DNA of 64,000 nucleotides from Herpetosiphon gulosus (lineage in GTDB: Bacteria > Chloroflexota > Chloroflexia > Chloroflexales > Herpetosiphonaceae): assembly GCF_039545135.1 (NCBI RefSeq), contig NZ_BAABRU010000002.1, forward strand, positions 398,502 through 462,501. Reading direction: 5' to 3'. This document shows positions 53,110-61,983 of the stretch, one piece after another (position 1 is the first letter of the stretch; every line of letters starts with the position of its first letter). The notes beneath the pieces were generated by a model. That model was given only the letters and a program-made list of their open reading frames with translations, ran no database searches and was not told where the DNA came from. A program made the position numbers and the translations under genes.

Positions 53110-55524
53110 CTATTGCTGAATTTCGGCCTCGCGTTGCAAGGCTTCTTCGCGAGCCATAAACTCGTTGATTGTGCGTTCGAGTTTTTTAGCCGAGAAGGGC
53201 TTGGCGATCATCGGCGTGCCAATTTGGCGCATCGCAGTAATTGTGGCCGGACTCATCGTATCGCCAGTGATGAAGATAAAATGTTTGGCCAATTCAGGCG
53301 CTTTTTGCTGCAAAGCCCGATAGAGCTGAAAGCCATTCATGCCTGGCATTTTGACATCGCTCAGAATCAAATCGAAGGGCGCTTGATCAACGGCTTGTAA
53401 GGCGGCCTCGCCGCTGGCCACCACCACTGGCTGATGACCCAAATCGCGCACCAAGCGCTGAATCACTTGGGCTACACCTTCTTCATCGTCAACCACCAAA
53501 ATTTTATAGGCTTGGTCGGGCTTAATCGTGGTTTCGCGATCATCGTCGTTGATCAACTCAGGATTATCGCCCTGAACCACGGGCAAGGCCAAGTGGAAGA
53601 TCGTACCCTCGTTGGCCACACTATCAACCCAAATATTGCCACCATGATCATGCAGGATGTTGTAGCAAATCGATAAACCCAGCCCTGTGCCCTTGCCAAC
53701 AGGCTTCGTGGTAAAAAATGGATCGAAGATCCGCCCAACGAGGTGCTGAGGAATGCCAGGGCCAGTATCGCCAATGTTGATCCGAATTTCATCATCAACC
53801 CGTTCGGTTTTGACGGTCAAGAAACCGCCACCGCCTTTTTCGGCCATAGCTTGATGGGCGTTGCCGATCAAATTCAGAAACACCTGTTGTAATTGATAAG
53901 GATCGGCGACGGTGGTCGGTAGCTCTGGCTCGAATTGGCGTTGCACTTTGATGTTATCGACGCGCAAGTGATAGCTATGCAAGCTCAGCGTGTCGTCGAT
54001 AACTTTATTGACATCGACTAAAACCCGCTGAGGCTGATGTTCACGGGCAAAGGTCAGCAGGTTGGTCACAATTCGCGCGGCCCGTTCAGCTTGATTATTA
54101 ATGTAATTCAGGTCGGTACGGGCATCATCATCCAAATCTTTGCGGCGCAGCAATAGCTCAGCAAAGCCTTTGATGCTGGTCATCGGATTGTTCAACTCGT
54201 GGGCAACCCCAGCCACCAATTGGCCAATCGCTGAGAGTTTTTCGGCCTGCAACAGTTGCAATTCCAAGCGGCGGCGGTCGGTCACATCCCGCGCAATACA
54301 ATGCAGACCAATCACCTGATCGCCACGCTGCATCAATTGGGCGCTAACTTCAATATGCAAATCTTCGCCATTGGCGCGGCGTAAGGTCAACGGAAATGCC
54401 CCGCCATCACCAGCAGCTTTGGCCAATTGGCGTTGCAATTGATGCTCGATCGCTGCTTGATCATCAGGCACACACAGCGAAATCAGGGTGCGCTGCATCA
54501 TTTCAGCCACGGTCATGCCCAACAATTTAACCCCTTGACGATTGATCGAGGCAATTCGTAGCTGTGGATCAAGCGTGAAGATCATATCGTTGGCATTATC
54601 GAACAATTCGCGATAGCGTTGCTCAGAATCGCGAGTCGATTTAAACAGACGCGAATTTTCAATCGCAATCGCTGCATAATCGGCAATTGCTGAGAGCAAA
54701 TATTGGTCGTTTTCGCTGAAGGTGCGTTGCTGCACCCGATTATCAACCGCCAACACACCAATTGCATGACGACCAACAATCAAGGGCACTTGCAACATGG
54801 CCTGCACCAAAAGCCCAGTGCGCAGCTTTAAATCTTGGTGCTGCGAGCGATCAAGCCGAATTGGCTTGACCGTGCGAATGACTTGGCCTGCCACATTGTC
54901 ATCCATCTTGACCCGAAAACGCTGGACACGCTCTTCGCCAAGATTTTTGGCCGCCCGCAAATACAGCTCATCACCATCACGCAGCAGCAAATAGCCTTCT
55001 TCGGCGTGGGTCAGATACACCCCAGCATCGACGATCCGTTCGAGCAATTCTTCAAGATCGAGCAGCGAGGTCACCGATTTACCAACGCTAGAGAGAATCG
55101 TCAACTCCTGCAAGCGTTGCTGCAAGGTGCGGGTAAGCACTTCTTTTTCGCGCTGCAAACGGCGCTCACGCAGGGCACGCTCAATTGCCGCGCCCGCTTC
55201 AGAAGCATCAAAAGGCTTGATCAAATAATTTTTGGCACCAAGTCGAAAGGCCTCGACAGCGGTTTGCTCGGTACCATGGGCGGTCATCAAAATCACCGGA
55301 ATATCGTAGCCAAGTTCGCCCATCTGGCGAAGCACATCAAGCCCCGACGTGTCGGGGAGTTGGAGATCAAGCAAAATCAGGTCGGGCTGGCGTTGTTTCA
55401 AAAAAGCCAGGCCTTCCCAGCCTGTGGGTACGACGCGCGAACGATAGCCATAGTATGGCAGCACCGTCTCAGCCAAAAAATCGGCTATCTGACGGCTATC
55501 GTCGATGATGAGGATTTCTTCCAT
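53110..55524 (-). CDS. Hybrid response regulator/histidine kinase (REC-GAF-PAS-kinase-REC)
   Basis: 804 residues, soluble. N-terminal receiver (Asp53, LLDLQLPD) joined by a coiled coil (about 115-145) to a GAF domain (about 145-295), a PAS domain (about 305-425), HisKA with VAHELNNPM (His442; an NtrB-like HELNNP box rather than HELRTP), HATPase (DTGPGI, GTGLGLSI) and a C-terminal receiver (Asp723, LSDVKMPG). The double receiver suggests it works inside a phosphorelay, receiving signals at the front and passing phosphate at the back. It has its own promoter at 55.6 kb, and AAGGA precedes the ATG. Confidence 0.9.
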   Translation of the reverse strand: MEEILIIDDSRQIADFLAETVLPYYGYRSRVVPTGWEGLAFLKQRQPDLILLDLQLPDTSGLDVLRQMGELGYDIPVILMTAHGTEQTAVEAFRLGAKNYLIKPFDASEAGAAIERALRERRLQREKEVLTRTLQQRLQELTILSSVGKSVTSLLDLEELLERIVDAGVYLTHAEEGYLLLRDGDELYLRAAKNLGEERVQRFRVKMDDNVAGQVIRTVKPIRLDRSQHQDLKLRTGLLVQAMLQVPLIVGRHAIGVLAVDNRVQQRTFSENDQYLLSAIADYAAIAIENSRLFKSTRDSEQRYRELFDNANDMIFTLDPQLRIASINRQGVKLLGMTVAEMMQRTLISLCVPDDQAAIEHQLQRQLAKAAGDGGAFPLTLRRANGEDLHIEVSAQLMQRGDQVIGLHCIARDVTDRRRLELQLLQAEKLSAIGQLVAGVAHELNNPMTSIKGFAELLLRRKDLDDDARTDLNYINNQAERAARIVTNLLTFAREHQPQRVLVDVNKVIDDTLSLHSYHLRVDNIKVQRQFEPELPTTVADPYQLQQVFLNLIGNAHQAMAEKGGGGFLTVKTERVDDEIRINIGDTGPGIPQHLVGRIFDPFFTTKPVGKGTGLGLSICYNILHDHGGNIWVDSVANEGTIFHLALPVVQGDNPELINDDDRETTIKPDQAYKILVVDDEEGVAQVIQRLVRDLGHQPVVVASGEAALQAVDQAPFDLILSDVKMPGMNGFQLYRALQQKAPELAKHFIFITGDTMSPATITAMRQIGTPMIAKPFSAKKLERTINEFMAREEALQREAEIQQ

Positions 55525-55581
55525 GGGACATCCTTCGCGTGTTGTTGCGTGTTGTATGGGCAGATTGTTGGACTCATAGCT

Positions 55582-55610
55582 ATTCTAACGAGTCGCATCG
55601 CTCTACGCAA
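55582..55610 (-). promoter_or_regulatory. Sigma-70 promoter of the hybrid kinase gene
   Basis: On the minus strand TTGCGT (55605-55610), a 17-base spacer and TAGAAT (55582-55587), about 57 bases before the kinase start. Confidence 0.6.
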
Positions 55611-55642
55611 TAGGTTTAACCGCAATCTAAGCCTTAAAATGT

Positions 55643-56614
55643 TTATTTTCGGTTTGGTGCAAAGCCAAAATCGCCAACGAGACTGGCTAGTGCGCCTTCT
55701 GCGTCGATTTTACCTGTTTTAATCCCGTGGTCAATCTGCACCACGCGTTCGTGAAGCATGCGCAATTCGGTTGGGCTAAAGTTGCGGGCTTGCTCAGCAG
55801 CCTTACGTGCCACAAACGGTTTTTGGCCCAAAAGTTTAGCCAGCTCGTCGGGCGCGACCCGTCCAGCACTCTGCGCCGCCAACATCAAACGCGCTTGGCG
55901 GGCGATCATGGTCAAAATATACAGCGGGGCGGCATCATCGGCTAATAAGCCATTTAAGCCTTGCACTGCCGCAGCACCTCGCCGAGTACTTAACGCATCG
56001 ATAAAATTAAATAAATTAGTTTCTGTTTCATCAGCCACCAGCAAATCGACCTCACGAATGCCGATTGTGCCATTTTGGCCAACATAGGCCGCTAATTTGG
56101 CAATTTCATTATGCAGCATCCAACCATCGCTGCCCACATAATTGGCCAAATGTTGAGCCGCATCAGGGCGCAATTGCACGCCGTTGGATTGAGCTTCTTG
56201 CTGCATCCAAGCGATCAGAGCATTGCCTTCACGCAAATTAAATTCGCGCTGCTCAGCTTGTTTGGTTTTGACCAACGCCTGAATATCTTTGACCACACTC
56301 AAACGGCTATCGGGGGCATCACTTTCGTTGAGCACAAGGTCGGTGGTCGAGGGCAAGCGTTGCACCAAGCTTTTGAGGCCATCGCGCAGCTCAGCCGATT
56401 TGGCATGCTTCAACAGATCATGCACAATCACCAAGCGGCGATCATGAAAGACTGGATAGGCTTCGCAAGCAGTGCGCACTTCGTTGAGTTTGATCGATTT
56501 GCCGTGGAGCACCACCACATTGAAGGCAGCAGCATCAGGAGGAAAAGCCGCCTTGAGCGCATTGATTGTGGCTTGGCGGGTATAATCGTCGGGGCCAAAA
56601 AAGAGATACAACAT
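55643..56614 (-). CDS. holA: DNA polymerase III delta subunit
   Basis: About 323 residues. Clamp-loader subunit that opens the sliding clamp. The N-terminus YLFFGPDDYTRQATINALK is the family's degenerate P-loop region; the middle has ELRDGLKSLVQRLP and the C-terminal helical domain carries PLYILTMIARQARLML and the RKAAEQARNFSPTEL segment, as in HolA. The ATG at 56614 is preferred; a GTG at 56626 would start inside the 3' arm of the 6S RNA. The gene follows that RNA immediately and may be expressed by read-through. Confidence 0.85.
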   Translation of the reverse strand: MLYLFFGPDDYTRQATINALKAAFPPDAAAFNVVVLHGKSIKLNEVRTACEAYPVFHDRRLVIVHDLLKHAKSAELRDGLKSLVQRLPSTTDLVLNESDAPDSRLSVVKDIQALVKTKQAEQREFNLREGNALIAWMQQEAQSNGVQLRPDAAQHLANYVGSDGWMLHNEIAKLAAYVGQNGTIGIREVDLLVADETETNLFNFIDALSTRRGAAAVQGLNGLLADDAAPLYILTMIARQARLMLAAQSAGRVAPDELAKLLGQKPFVARKAAEQARNFSPTELRMLHERVVQIDHGIKTGKIDAEGALASLVGDFGFAPNRK

Positions 56615-56622
56615 AAAAGTAA

Positions 56623-56787
56623 ACACCCTTCTATCAGCCGTGAGCGGGGTAGTTTTGAACCTGCTTTCGCAGGTGGGTGCCAGCCCTTGAGTCGTACAGC
56701 ACCAGCCGCACTAGTCGCGGAACCCGGCTCCCCTTCATAAAGTGTTGGCTCAAAACTAATTCCCACCGCACGTACAGCGAAGGGTGC
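56623..56787 (-). ncRNA. ssrS: 6S RNA
   Basis: RNA that mimics an open promoter and sequesters sigma-70 RNA polymerase. On the minus strand it is a ~165-base rod: closing stem CACCCTTC/GAAGGGTG (56779-56786 with 56624-56631), inner stem TAGTTTTGAGCC/GGTTCAAAACTA (56747-56758 with 56650-56661, with a G-U pair), a central bubble containing the small hairpin ACCTGC-GAAA-GCAGGT (56659-56674), and an upper arm. Segments match the E. coli RNA by eye: TGAGCC-A-A-TTT at the 5' strand, GGTTGGTG-like CGGCTGGTG, and CACCT...AGGTTCAA in the 3' strand. It starts exactly where the promoter predicts. Recognition is by pattern, not by a covariance search. Confidence 0.85.
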
Positions 56788-56792
56788 ACCCT

Positions 56793-56821
56793 ATTGTACT
56801 ATAGCCCACTCAGATCTGCAA
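56793..56821 (-). promoter_or_regulatory. Sigma-70 promoter of the 6S RNA gene
   Basis: On the minus strand TTGCAG (56816-56821), a 17-base spacer and TACAAT (56793-56798). The predicted start near 56787 coincides with the 5' end of the RNA's closing stem. Confidence 0.75.
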
Positions 56822-56858
56822 AAATCATCAAATCATATCCTAACACTAGACTATTTGT

Positions 56859-57887
56859 TTAGCCAATTTCGTTGGTGCTAGGTGGGTACAAATCGCGCAA
56901 GCCCTGGGCCGTCGCCCGCATCATATCGATCAATTCGGGTGGCTCTAAAACACGGCAATTCTCCAAGTAGCGCAGGAGAATTTGGCGGGTTTGCCAGAGA
57001 TTATGCACCGTGGCCGTAACCAAGGCCGAGCCATCATCACGATATTGAATATCAGTATCAGCAAACCAGTGGGCAACTTTTTTATTGCGAGCAACCACAT
57101 CGCGCAACTCATATTTAACTGTCCAAGTTGGGCGTTTGGGCAACGCTGGTGGCAATACCCGTGGCAAAATTGTTAAGCTGTTTTTGCTAATATAGTCGAT
57201 GCGATAATCAACATAGCGGCCAACCCGCTCGACCATCTGTTGCGGCCCATCAAAACAATAGCCCAAAAGATACATATGGCCATCGCGAGTAAAAATATTA
57301 ACTGGCCCGACCCGATGCGTCTCCTCGCCATCACGTTGGCTTGAAGTATAGCGAAAACGAATTTCGCGACGCTGGGCAAGGGCTTTGCGCAAGCTACGCA
57401 TAATTTGCGGATCATGCTCATACGGTGCAACTGGACCAGCCTGTTGCAAAATTGGCTCGCCCACATTCAATGCTCCACGGCGCTCGATTGGCAAGAAATC
57501 AATAATCCGCTCGACCAACCGCCGCACCTGTTGATGATCGGGCCAGGTGCTATTGGCAGTATAGGTTGCATCCAGAAAACGCAGCGCTGCAATTTCATCG
57601 TTGGTTAAATTGAGCAAGGCCAAATCGCCAACACTAACCAAACGATAACCCACCGAAGCCGTGTATTCGATCACACAGCCAAAGACCTCGCGCAAAGCCC
57701 GTAGATCGTGACGGAGCGCCTCGCGGGCCGCTTTGGGATACGCTTCAAGCATCTGGCCGTTAACTTCGTCAATCAAGGCTTCACTGGTTTTAGGGCCGCT
57801 GCCCAAACAACGCAGCAACAACATCTGACGCTGCACCTTCATCACCGATGAACGCTTAATCCCGCGTGCTTGTCGTTTTGTATTCAC
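56859..57887 (-). CDS. WYL-domain transcriptional regulator
   Basis: 342 residues. N-terminal winged helix-turn-helix (KVQRQMLLLRCLGSGPKTSEALIDEV...ALRHDLRALREVFG), then a WYL domain (REIRFRYTSSQRDGEETHRVGPVNIFTRDGHMYLLGYC) and a WCX C-terminal extension (about 240-330). Such proteins sense nucleic acids or nucleotides and regulate DNA-damage or defence genes; the target here is unknown. The GTG at 57887 is chosen because GAGG lies 5 bases upstream; an ATG at 57917 would add ten residues without a ribosome site. Divergent from the DUF1499 gene, with no defence genes adjacent. Confidence 0.8.
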   Translation of the reverse strand: MNTKRQARGIKRSSVMKVQRQMLLLRCLGSGPKTSEALIDEVNGQMLEAYPKAAREALRHDLRALREVFGCVIEYTASVGYRLVSVGDLALLNLTNDEIAALRFLDATYTANSTWPDHQQVRRLVERIIDFLPIERRGALNVGEPILQQAGPVAPYEHDPQIMRSLRKALAQRREIRFRYTSSQRDGEETHRVGPVNIFTRDGHMYLLGYCFDGPQQMVERVGRYVDYRIDYISKNSLTILPRVLPPALPKRPTWTVKYELRDVVARNKKVAHWFADTDIQYRDDGSALVTATVHNLWQTRQILLRYLENCRVLEPPELIDMMRATAQGLRDLYPPSTNEIG

Positions 57888-58109
57888 GTAATCCTCACTA
57901 TTCCAAAATAAGCCCATTCAGATTGTTGTGGTGTGGAACGTGGGGCACATATGGGACTGCAAACAAATTGTACAAGATCAACGACAATCACTCGTGTAGT
58001 GAGCAATCGAGGCTCGTCAACAGCTTGCACTGAATGTGGTAGCATAGCAATTATCGGCCAAAGACCAAGGCAATGTTTGTAATTCGTTCTTTTTTGCCTA
58101 GGAGGATGC

Positions 58110-58685
58110 ATGAATTACTATCAGGATGTGTTCCCATGGGAAGTCGTCGTCGTAAGCTCGGTCATTTTAGCTTCGATGGCGCTCTTTTCCACAGTTCGTT
58201 GGATTTTTCGGCCACAACCTAAAGTGTTTCCAGGCAAACGGATCGTGCTCTTCGTGATTTGTCTTGGCTTGATATTTTATGCCTTCCGTTTTGTGCCAAA
58301 CTTTCGCGATAAATTTGAGCTTGGGCTAAGCACCAATCGCGCCGCAACCAGCGATAGCCCAGTCGTGCCTGAATTGATGACCCCACGCTTTACCCTCGAT
58401 AAAAATACGGTCTATCAAGCAGGCGTTCGCACAATTCAGGCCCAACGTGGCTGGACGATTACCAATCGCTCCGATAGTCAAACATCGCTCAAAGTCGATA
58501 TTGATGTGATGATGGGGATCTTCACCGATGAGTTAACTGTCGCCTTTATTGATGAGGGCGGCCAAACTCGCGTGGATATTCAATCGCTATCCAAGGTTGG
58601 CGGTGCAGATCTTGGGGCAAATCGGCGGCATATTCGCCAACTGGTACGGGCACTTGAGGAAGATTTAGGCACACCAAGCCAATAA
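58110..58685 (+). CDS. DUF1499 family membrane protein
   Basis: 191 residues. Two membrane helices (about 9-30 and 45-62) then a DUF1499 domain: VKVDIDVMMGIFTDELTVAFIDEGGQTRVDIQSLSKVGGADLGANRRHIRQLVRAL, where the DLGANRxRI end is diagnostic. Family function is unknown. GGAGG precedes the ATG at good spacing. Single-gene unit ending in a hairpin. Confidence 0.8.
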   Translation: MNYYQDVFPWEVVVVSSVILASMALFSTVRWIFRPQPKVFPGKRIVLFVICLGLIFYAFRFVPNFRDKFELGLSTNRAATSDSPVVPELMTPRFTLDKNTVYQAGVRTIQAQRGWTITNRSDSQTSLKVDIDVMMGIFTDELTVAFIDEGGQTRVDIQSLSKVGGADLGANRRHIRQLVRALEEDLGTPSQ

Positions 58686-58695
58686 AGCGTTACGC

Positions 58696-58729
58696 CAACA
58701 AGGGTAGTTTAACCTGGCTACCCTTGTTG
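58696..58729. terminator. Hairpin between DUF1499 and MshC-like genes
   Basis: CAACAAGGGTAG (58696-58707) pairs with CTACCCTTGTTG (58718-58729), 12 bp with a 10-base loop, between two convergent genes. T-runs are weak, so it probably serves both directions. Confidence 0.65.
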
Positions 58730-58742
58730 TTAATCATTTCAA

Positions 58743-59933
58743 CTACCACAATTCGCTACGTAAGCCAAGCACCGTGCCTAGCTCACGCAAGGTTGTAGCA
58801 GCCAACTCAGCGTCATCAATTTCGCCATTAATACTGGCTTCGGCCAACGTGATTAACGCTTGTAAACAGGCTGGTGTTTGAAAATCGGCATCAAGTGCTG
58901 CGATTGCCTCATTGCGCAGCTCTTCAGCATGAAGTGCGCCACCAGCTACGCCACTATTAACAGCCTGTTTGAAGCGTTCAACCGTGCGTTCGCCCCAAGC
59001 CACATCATCATCGCTATATTCAAATTGATCGCGATAATAATATTTGAGCAAGCCCAAGCGAATCGCATCGGCGCTGTAGTGTTGTAGCGTTTTGCTGGCC
59101 AAGACTAAATTGCCCAGCGATTTGCTCATTTTTTCGCCTTCGTAATAGACCATACCAATATGTGACCAAGCAGCAACGTGCGGGCTTTGGCCAGTAAAAT
59201 TCTCGGCTTGAGCTAATTCGCAAGCATGATGCGGAAATTGCAAATCGCTGCCGCCACCATGAATATTGATCTGTGGACCCAGATACTCCAGCACCATAGC
59301 GGTACACTCGATATGCCAACCTGGCCGACCACGACCCCATGGGCTATCCCACCATGGCTCACCTGGTTTGGTCGCCTGCCACAACACAAAATCCAATGGG
59401 TCGCGTTTATGCGGATCATCGGGGAAGTTGCCGCGCTCATTGGCAATCGCCAGCATACTGGCATAATCGCTGTGGGCCAAACTGCCAAAATTGGGATCAG
59501 CATGGACATTGAAATAGACGTTGCCTTGATTTTCATAGGCCACGCCACGCTCAATTAAGCCGCTGTTCACTTCGATAATTTTAGCGATGGCATCAGTCGC
59601 TTTAACATAGTGATTGGGCATGCGCACATTCAAGGCATCCATATCACGCAAAAAGCGCTCGGTCTCTTGGCGACCCAATTCATCCCAGGTTAGGCCAAGT
59701 TGGGCGCTTTTGCGCAAAATATCATCATCAATATCAGTCACATTTTGCACATACAGCACTGGCAAGCCTTGCCATTCCAAATAGCGCCGAATTGTATCAT
59801 AGACCACATAAGTCCGCGCATGGCCCATATGGGTCGTATCGTAGGGAGTTACGCCGCATACATACATGCGCACAAAGCCATCGATTGGCTCCATGGCGAC
59901 AGGCGTTTGGCGCAGAGTATCATAAAGTAACAC
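58743..59933 (-). CDS. MshC-like cysteine ligase (CysRS paralogue)
   Basis: 396 residues, class I aminoacyl-tRNA-synthetase fold. HIGH-type box THMGHAR, zinc-binding MYVCGVTPYD, GWHIECTAM and KMSKSLGN are present. Compared with cysteinyl-tRNA synthetase (about 460 residues), the anticodon-binding C-terminus is missing. The VCGVTPYDTTHMGHA segment and the ERGNFPDDP...PGEPWWDSPWGRGRPGWH region match MshC, which couples cysteine to GlcN-inositol in mycothiol synthesis, better than CysRS. A thiol cofactor role is therefore likely; a shortened CysRS remains possible. The GTG start at 59933 has GAGG 7 bases upstream, 3 bases after the small acidic gene. Confidence 0.75.
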   Translation of the reverse strand: MLLYDTLRQTPVAMEPIDGFVRMYVCGVTPYDTTHMGHARTYVVYDTIRRYLEWQGLPVLYVQNVTDIDDDILRKSAQLGLTWDELGRQETERFLRDMDALNVRMPNHYVKATDAIAKIIEVNSGLIERGVAYENQGNVYFNVHADPNFGSLAHSDYASMLAIANERGNFPDDPHKRDPLDFVLWQATKPGEPWWDSPWGRGRPGWHIECTAMVLEYLGPQINIHGGGSDLQFPHHACELAQAENFTGQSPHVAAWSHIGMVYYEGEKMSKSLGNLVLASKTLQHYSADAIRLGLLKYYYRDQFEYSDDDVAWGERTVERFKQAVNSGVAGGALHAEELRNEAIAALDADFQTPACLQALITLAEASINGEIDDAELAATTLRELGTVLGLRSELW

Positions 59934-59935
59934 GA

Positions 59936-60145
59936 CTAGGCCTCCCCATGGTCGTCGAGCGTTTGATCAAGCGCATCGTCACGTTCAATTCGCAAACCAT
60001 CTTCATATGAGCCAGCCCGATCTTCCACGCCACCTGATTCGGCAATGTCGGGATTGGTATATTTGCCATCTTGAAAACCGCTATCGTAGCCAGCTTGGCC
60101 CTCGAAGCCTTGATCATCATCACGTTTGGGTGGTTGTTCGGTCAT
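59936..60145 (-). CDS. Small acidic protein, unknown
   Basis: 69 residues (MTEQPPKRDDDQGFEGQAG...), very rich in Asp, Glu and Gly, without hydrophobic segments, so probably disordered. GAGG lies 7 bases before the ATG, and the gene runs directly into the MshC-like gene (3 bases). The coupling suggests a shared transcript; function unknown. Confidence 0.65.
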   Translation of the reverse strand: MTEQPPKRDDDQGFEGQAGYDSGFQDGKYTNPDIAESGGVEDRAGSYEDGLRIERDDALDQTLDDHGEA

Positions 60146-60224
60146 GATTGATCCTCTAACACAGAATTGTCCTGTAGTACTGTACCTCAAAAATAGCCAA
60201 AATACCGTCAGATCGTAATTAACA

Positions 60225-60253
60225 TTGCAACAATCGCTGGCGGCTTGTATCAT
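60225..60253 (+). promoter_or_regulatory. Promoter of miaA implying a leaderless mRNA
   Basis: TTGCAA (60225-60230), a 17-base spacer and TATCAT (60248-60253). The expected start point (+6 to +8 after the -10) falls on or next to the ATG at 60261, and no convincing ribosome site is present. Confidence 0.6.
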
Positions 60254-60260
60254 AGCGGCC

Positions 60261-61211
60261 ATGCAAGCACCACAACCATTAATCATTGCCATCGTTGGCC
60301 CAACTGCGGTTGGCAAAACTGCCTTTTCACTCGATTTAGCCCAAGCCTTGAATGGCGAGATCGTTTCAGTCGATTCGCGCTTAGTCTACCGGGGGATGGA
60401 TATTGGCACAGCCAAACCAACGCCTGCTGAACAAGCGCTGGTCAAACATCATTTAATCGACGTGGTTAATCCTAATCAGGAATATAGCCTGGCAACCTAC
60501 CAAGCAGCGGCCTATGCGGCGATTGCCCAAATTCAGCAACGAGCCAAACAGCCAATTTTAGTGGGGGGCACAGGTCAATATATGGCAGCCTTACTTGAGG
60601 GCTGGAGCATTCCCGAGGTTGCGCCCAATTACGAATTACGGGCGCGGTATGAGCAACAGGCTGCCAGCGAAGGCCATACAGCGCTCCATCAACAACTGCA
60701 AACGATCGATCCCGAAGCAGCCAAGGCAATCGACCCAACCAATGTTCGGCGGGTGATTCGCGCCTTAGAAGTTTTCCATGAAACAGGCCAGCCGATTAGC
60801 CAGCTTCAGCGCCGCAATCCACCGCCCTATCGCATGTTGACGCTTGATCTAGAGCGACCACGCGACGAACTATATGCCCGCATCGATCAACGGGTTGATC
60901 TGATGGTGCGCGAAGGATTAATTGCCGAGGTTTGGGCGTTGATTCGTCAAGGCTATGACTGGGAGCTACCATCGATGTCAGGATTGGGTTATGCCGAATT
61001 TCGGCCACTGTGGCAAGGCCAACAAAGTGCTGGCGCTTGCATCAGCCAACTCAAATTCAACACCCATCGTTTTGCTCGCAAACAAGGGGCGTGGTTTCGG
61101 CGTTTGCCCAATCGGGTTAGCCTCGATGCCCATCATACGGATTTACTGGCACAGGTGCAGACGCTGCTTGCTGCAATGACTGAGCACGTAGCAACACATA
61201 TTGATCAGTAG
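60261..61211 (+). CDS. miaA: tRNA dimethylallyltransferase
   Basis: 316 residues. Transfers dimethylallyl to A37 of tRNAs reading UNN codons. P-loop GPTAVGKT (13-20), substrate motifs VSVDSRLVYRGMDIGTAKP and LVGGTGQYM, DPTNVRRVIRALEV, and the C-terminal LKFNTHRFARKQGAWFRR are all in place. The ATG at 60261 is chosen because upstream in-frame codons lie within the promoter. The last ~95 bases overlap the 3' end of the convergent RDD gene. Confidence 0.92.
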   Translation: MQAPQPLIIAIVGPTAVGKTAFSLDLAQALNGEIVSVDSRLVYRGMDIGTAKPTPAEQALVKHHLIDVVNPNQEYSLATYQAAAYAAIAQIQQRAKQPILVGGTGQYMAALLEGWSIPEVAPNYELRARYEQQAASEGHTALHQQLQTIDPEAAKAIDPTNVRRVIRALEVFHETGQPISQLQRRNPPPYRMLTLDLERPRDELYARIDQRVDLMVREGLIAEVWALIRQGYDWELPSMSGLGYAEFRPLWQGQQSAGACISQLKFNTHRFARKQGAWFRRLPNRVSLDAHHTDLLAQVQTLLAAMTEHVATHIDQ

Positions 61212-61944
61212 CTTGTTGCAAAAACTGCTCAGGATCGCCAGGCACGCTATAGCCAAGCCGCCCAAACAGCGCATAGGCCAATTGAGTTGCGATCCGCAAG
61301 CGTCGATCTGGAGCTAAAACAGCGCGGCGCAGCAAAAAGTTTTGAACTAAATCCATATCATTTGAGCGCAAGGCAGTAATATTGGGCAAAGTTGCACCAC
61401 TATCTTTGAGCGCACTCGCAACTTTATCATCGCGGGTTGATTGCAACAACATCTCAAGCGTCACCCGTTGACGATCGCGCACCACAAACGTGCTGGCAGC
61501 CAAATCGCCCAAACGGCGGGCACGTTTATCGATCAACATCGTGAGCAGCCCAGTTGAATAATAAGCTGGCACAAAATCGATTAACCGAAGTAAATTTCGA
61601 ATCAAACTACCAGTGAAAGTTAATGGCTTGCCAGCCTCTTGCACCACTCGAATCCCCAAAAGCCGCTTGCCAGGTGTTTGACCATTCCAAAAGCGCTCAA
61701 AGGCGATATAATAAACCAAGACTGTAAAAATACAGAAGAAAAAGAAAATCCGATATGCTAGATCGCTGGGATTGTTATCAGTCCCGATATAGACCCGTTG
61801 CGCAATAAACAACAAAATTGAGAAGAAGGCCGTATCAATGACTGCGGCAACAAAACGTGTGCCGATTCCAGCCACATCATAACCAAACTCAATACTTTCG
61901 GGAGTATCAATAATATAGCGATCACTTCCACGATTATCGATCAT
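61117..61944 (-). CDS. RDD-family membrane protein
   Basis: 275 residues. The RDD domain (about 20-150) has RFVAAVIDTAFFSILLF with the Arg and Asp-Asp motif positions, and three to four membrane helices; RVVQEAGKPLTFTGSLIRNLLRLIDFVP is the conserved middle. A soluble C-terminal tail (about 160-275) is unrecognised. Family members are suggested transporters or membrane scaffold proteins. The ATG at 61944 has GGAG 6 bases upstream. Divergent from the SpoIIM-like gene, a frequent pairing in Chloroflexota and actinobacteria. Confidence 0.82.
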   Translation of the reverse strand: MIDNRGSDRYIIDTPESIEFGYDVAGIGTRFVAAVIDTAFFSILLFIAQRVYIGTDNNPSDLAYRIFFFFCIFTVLVYYIAFERFWNGQTPGKRLLGIRVVQEAGKPLTFTGSLIRNLLRLIDFVPAYYSTGLLTMLIDKRARRLGDLAASTFVVRDRQRVTLEMLLQSTRDDKVASALKDSGATLPNITALRSNDMDLVQNFLLRRAVLAPDRRLRIATQLAYALFGRLGYSVPGDPEQFLQQATDQYVLLRAQSLQQAASAPVPVNPYDGHRG

Positions 61945-61983
61945 CTCTATCTCCAACAATATAACTAGTAGAGGAGTAGCTTT

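Noticed and set aside
56111..56740. 209-codon plus-strand ORF across holA and the 6S RNA
   Set aside because: It is antisense to holA and to a structured RNA; its composition is that of a shadow frame.
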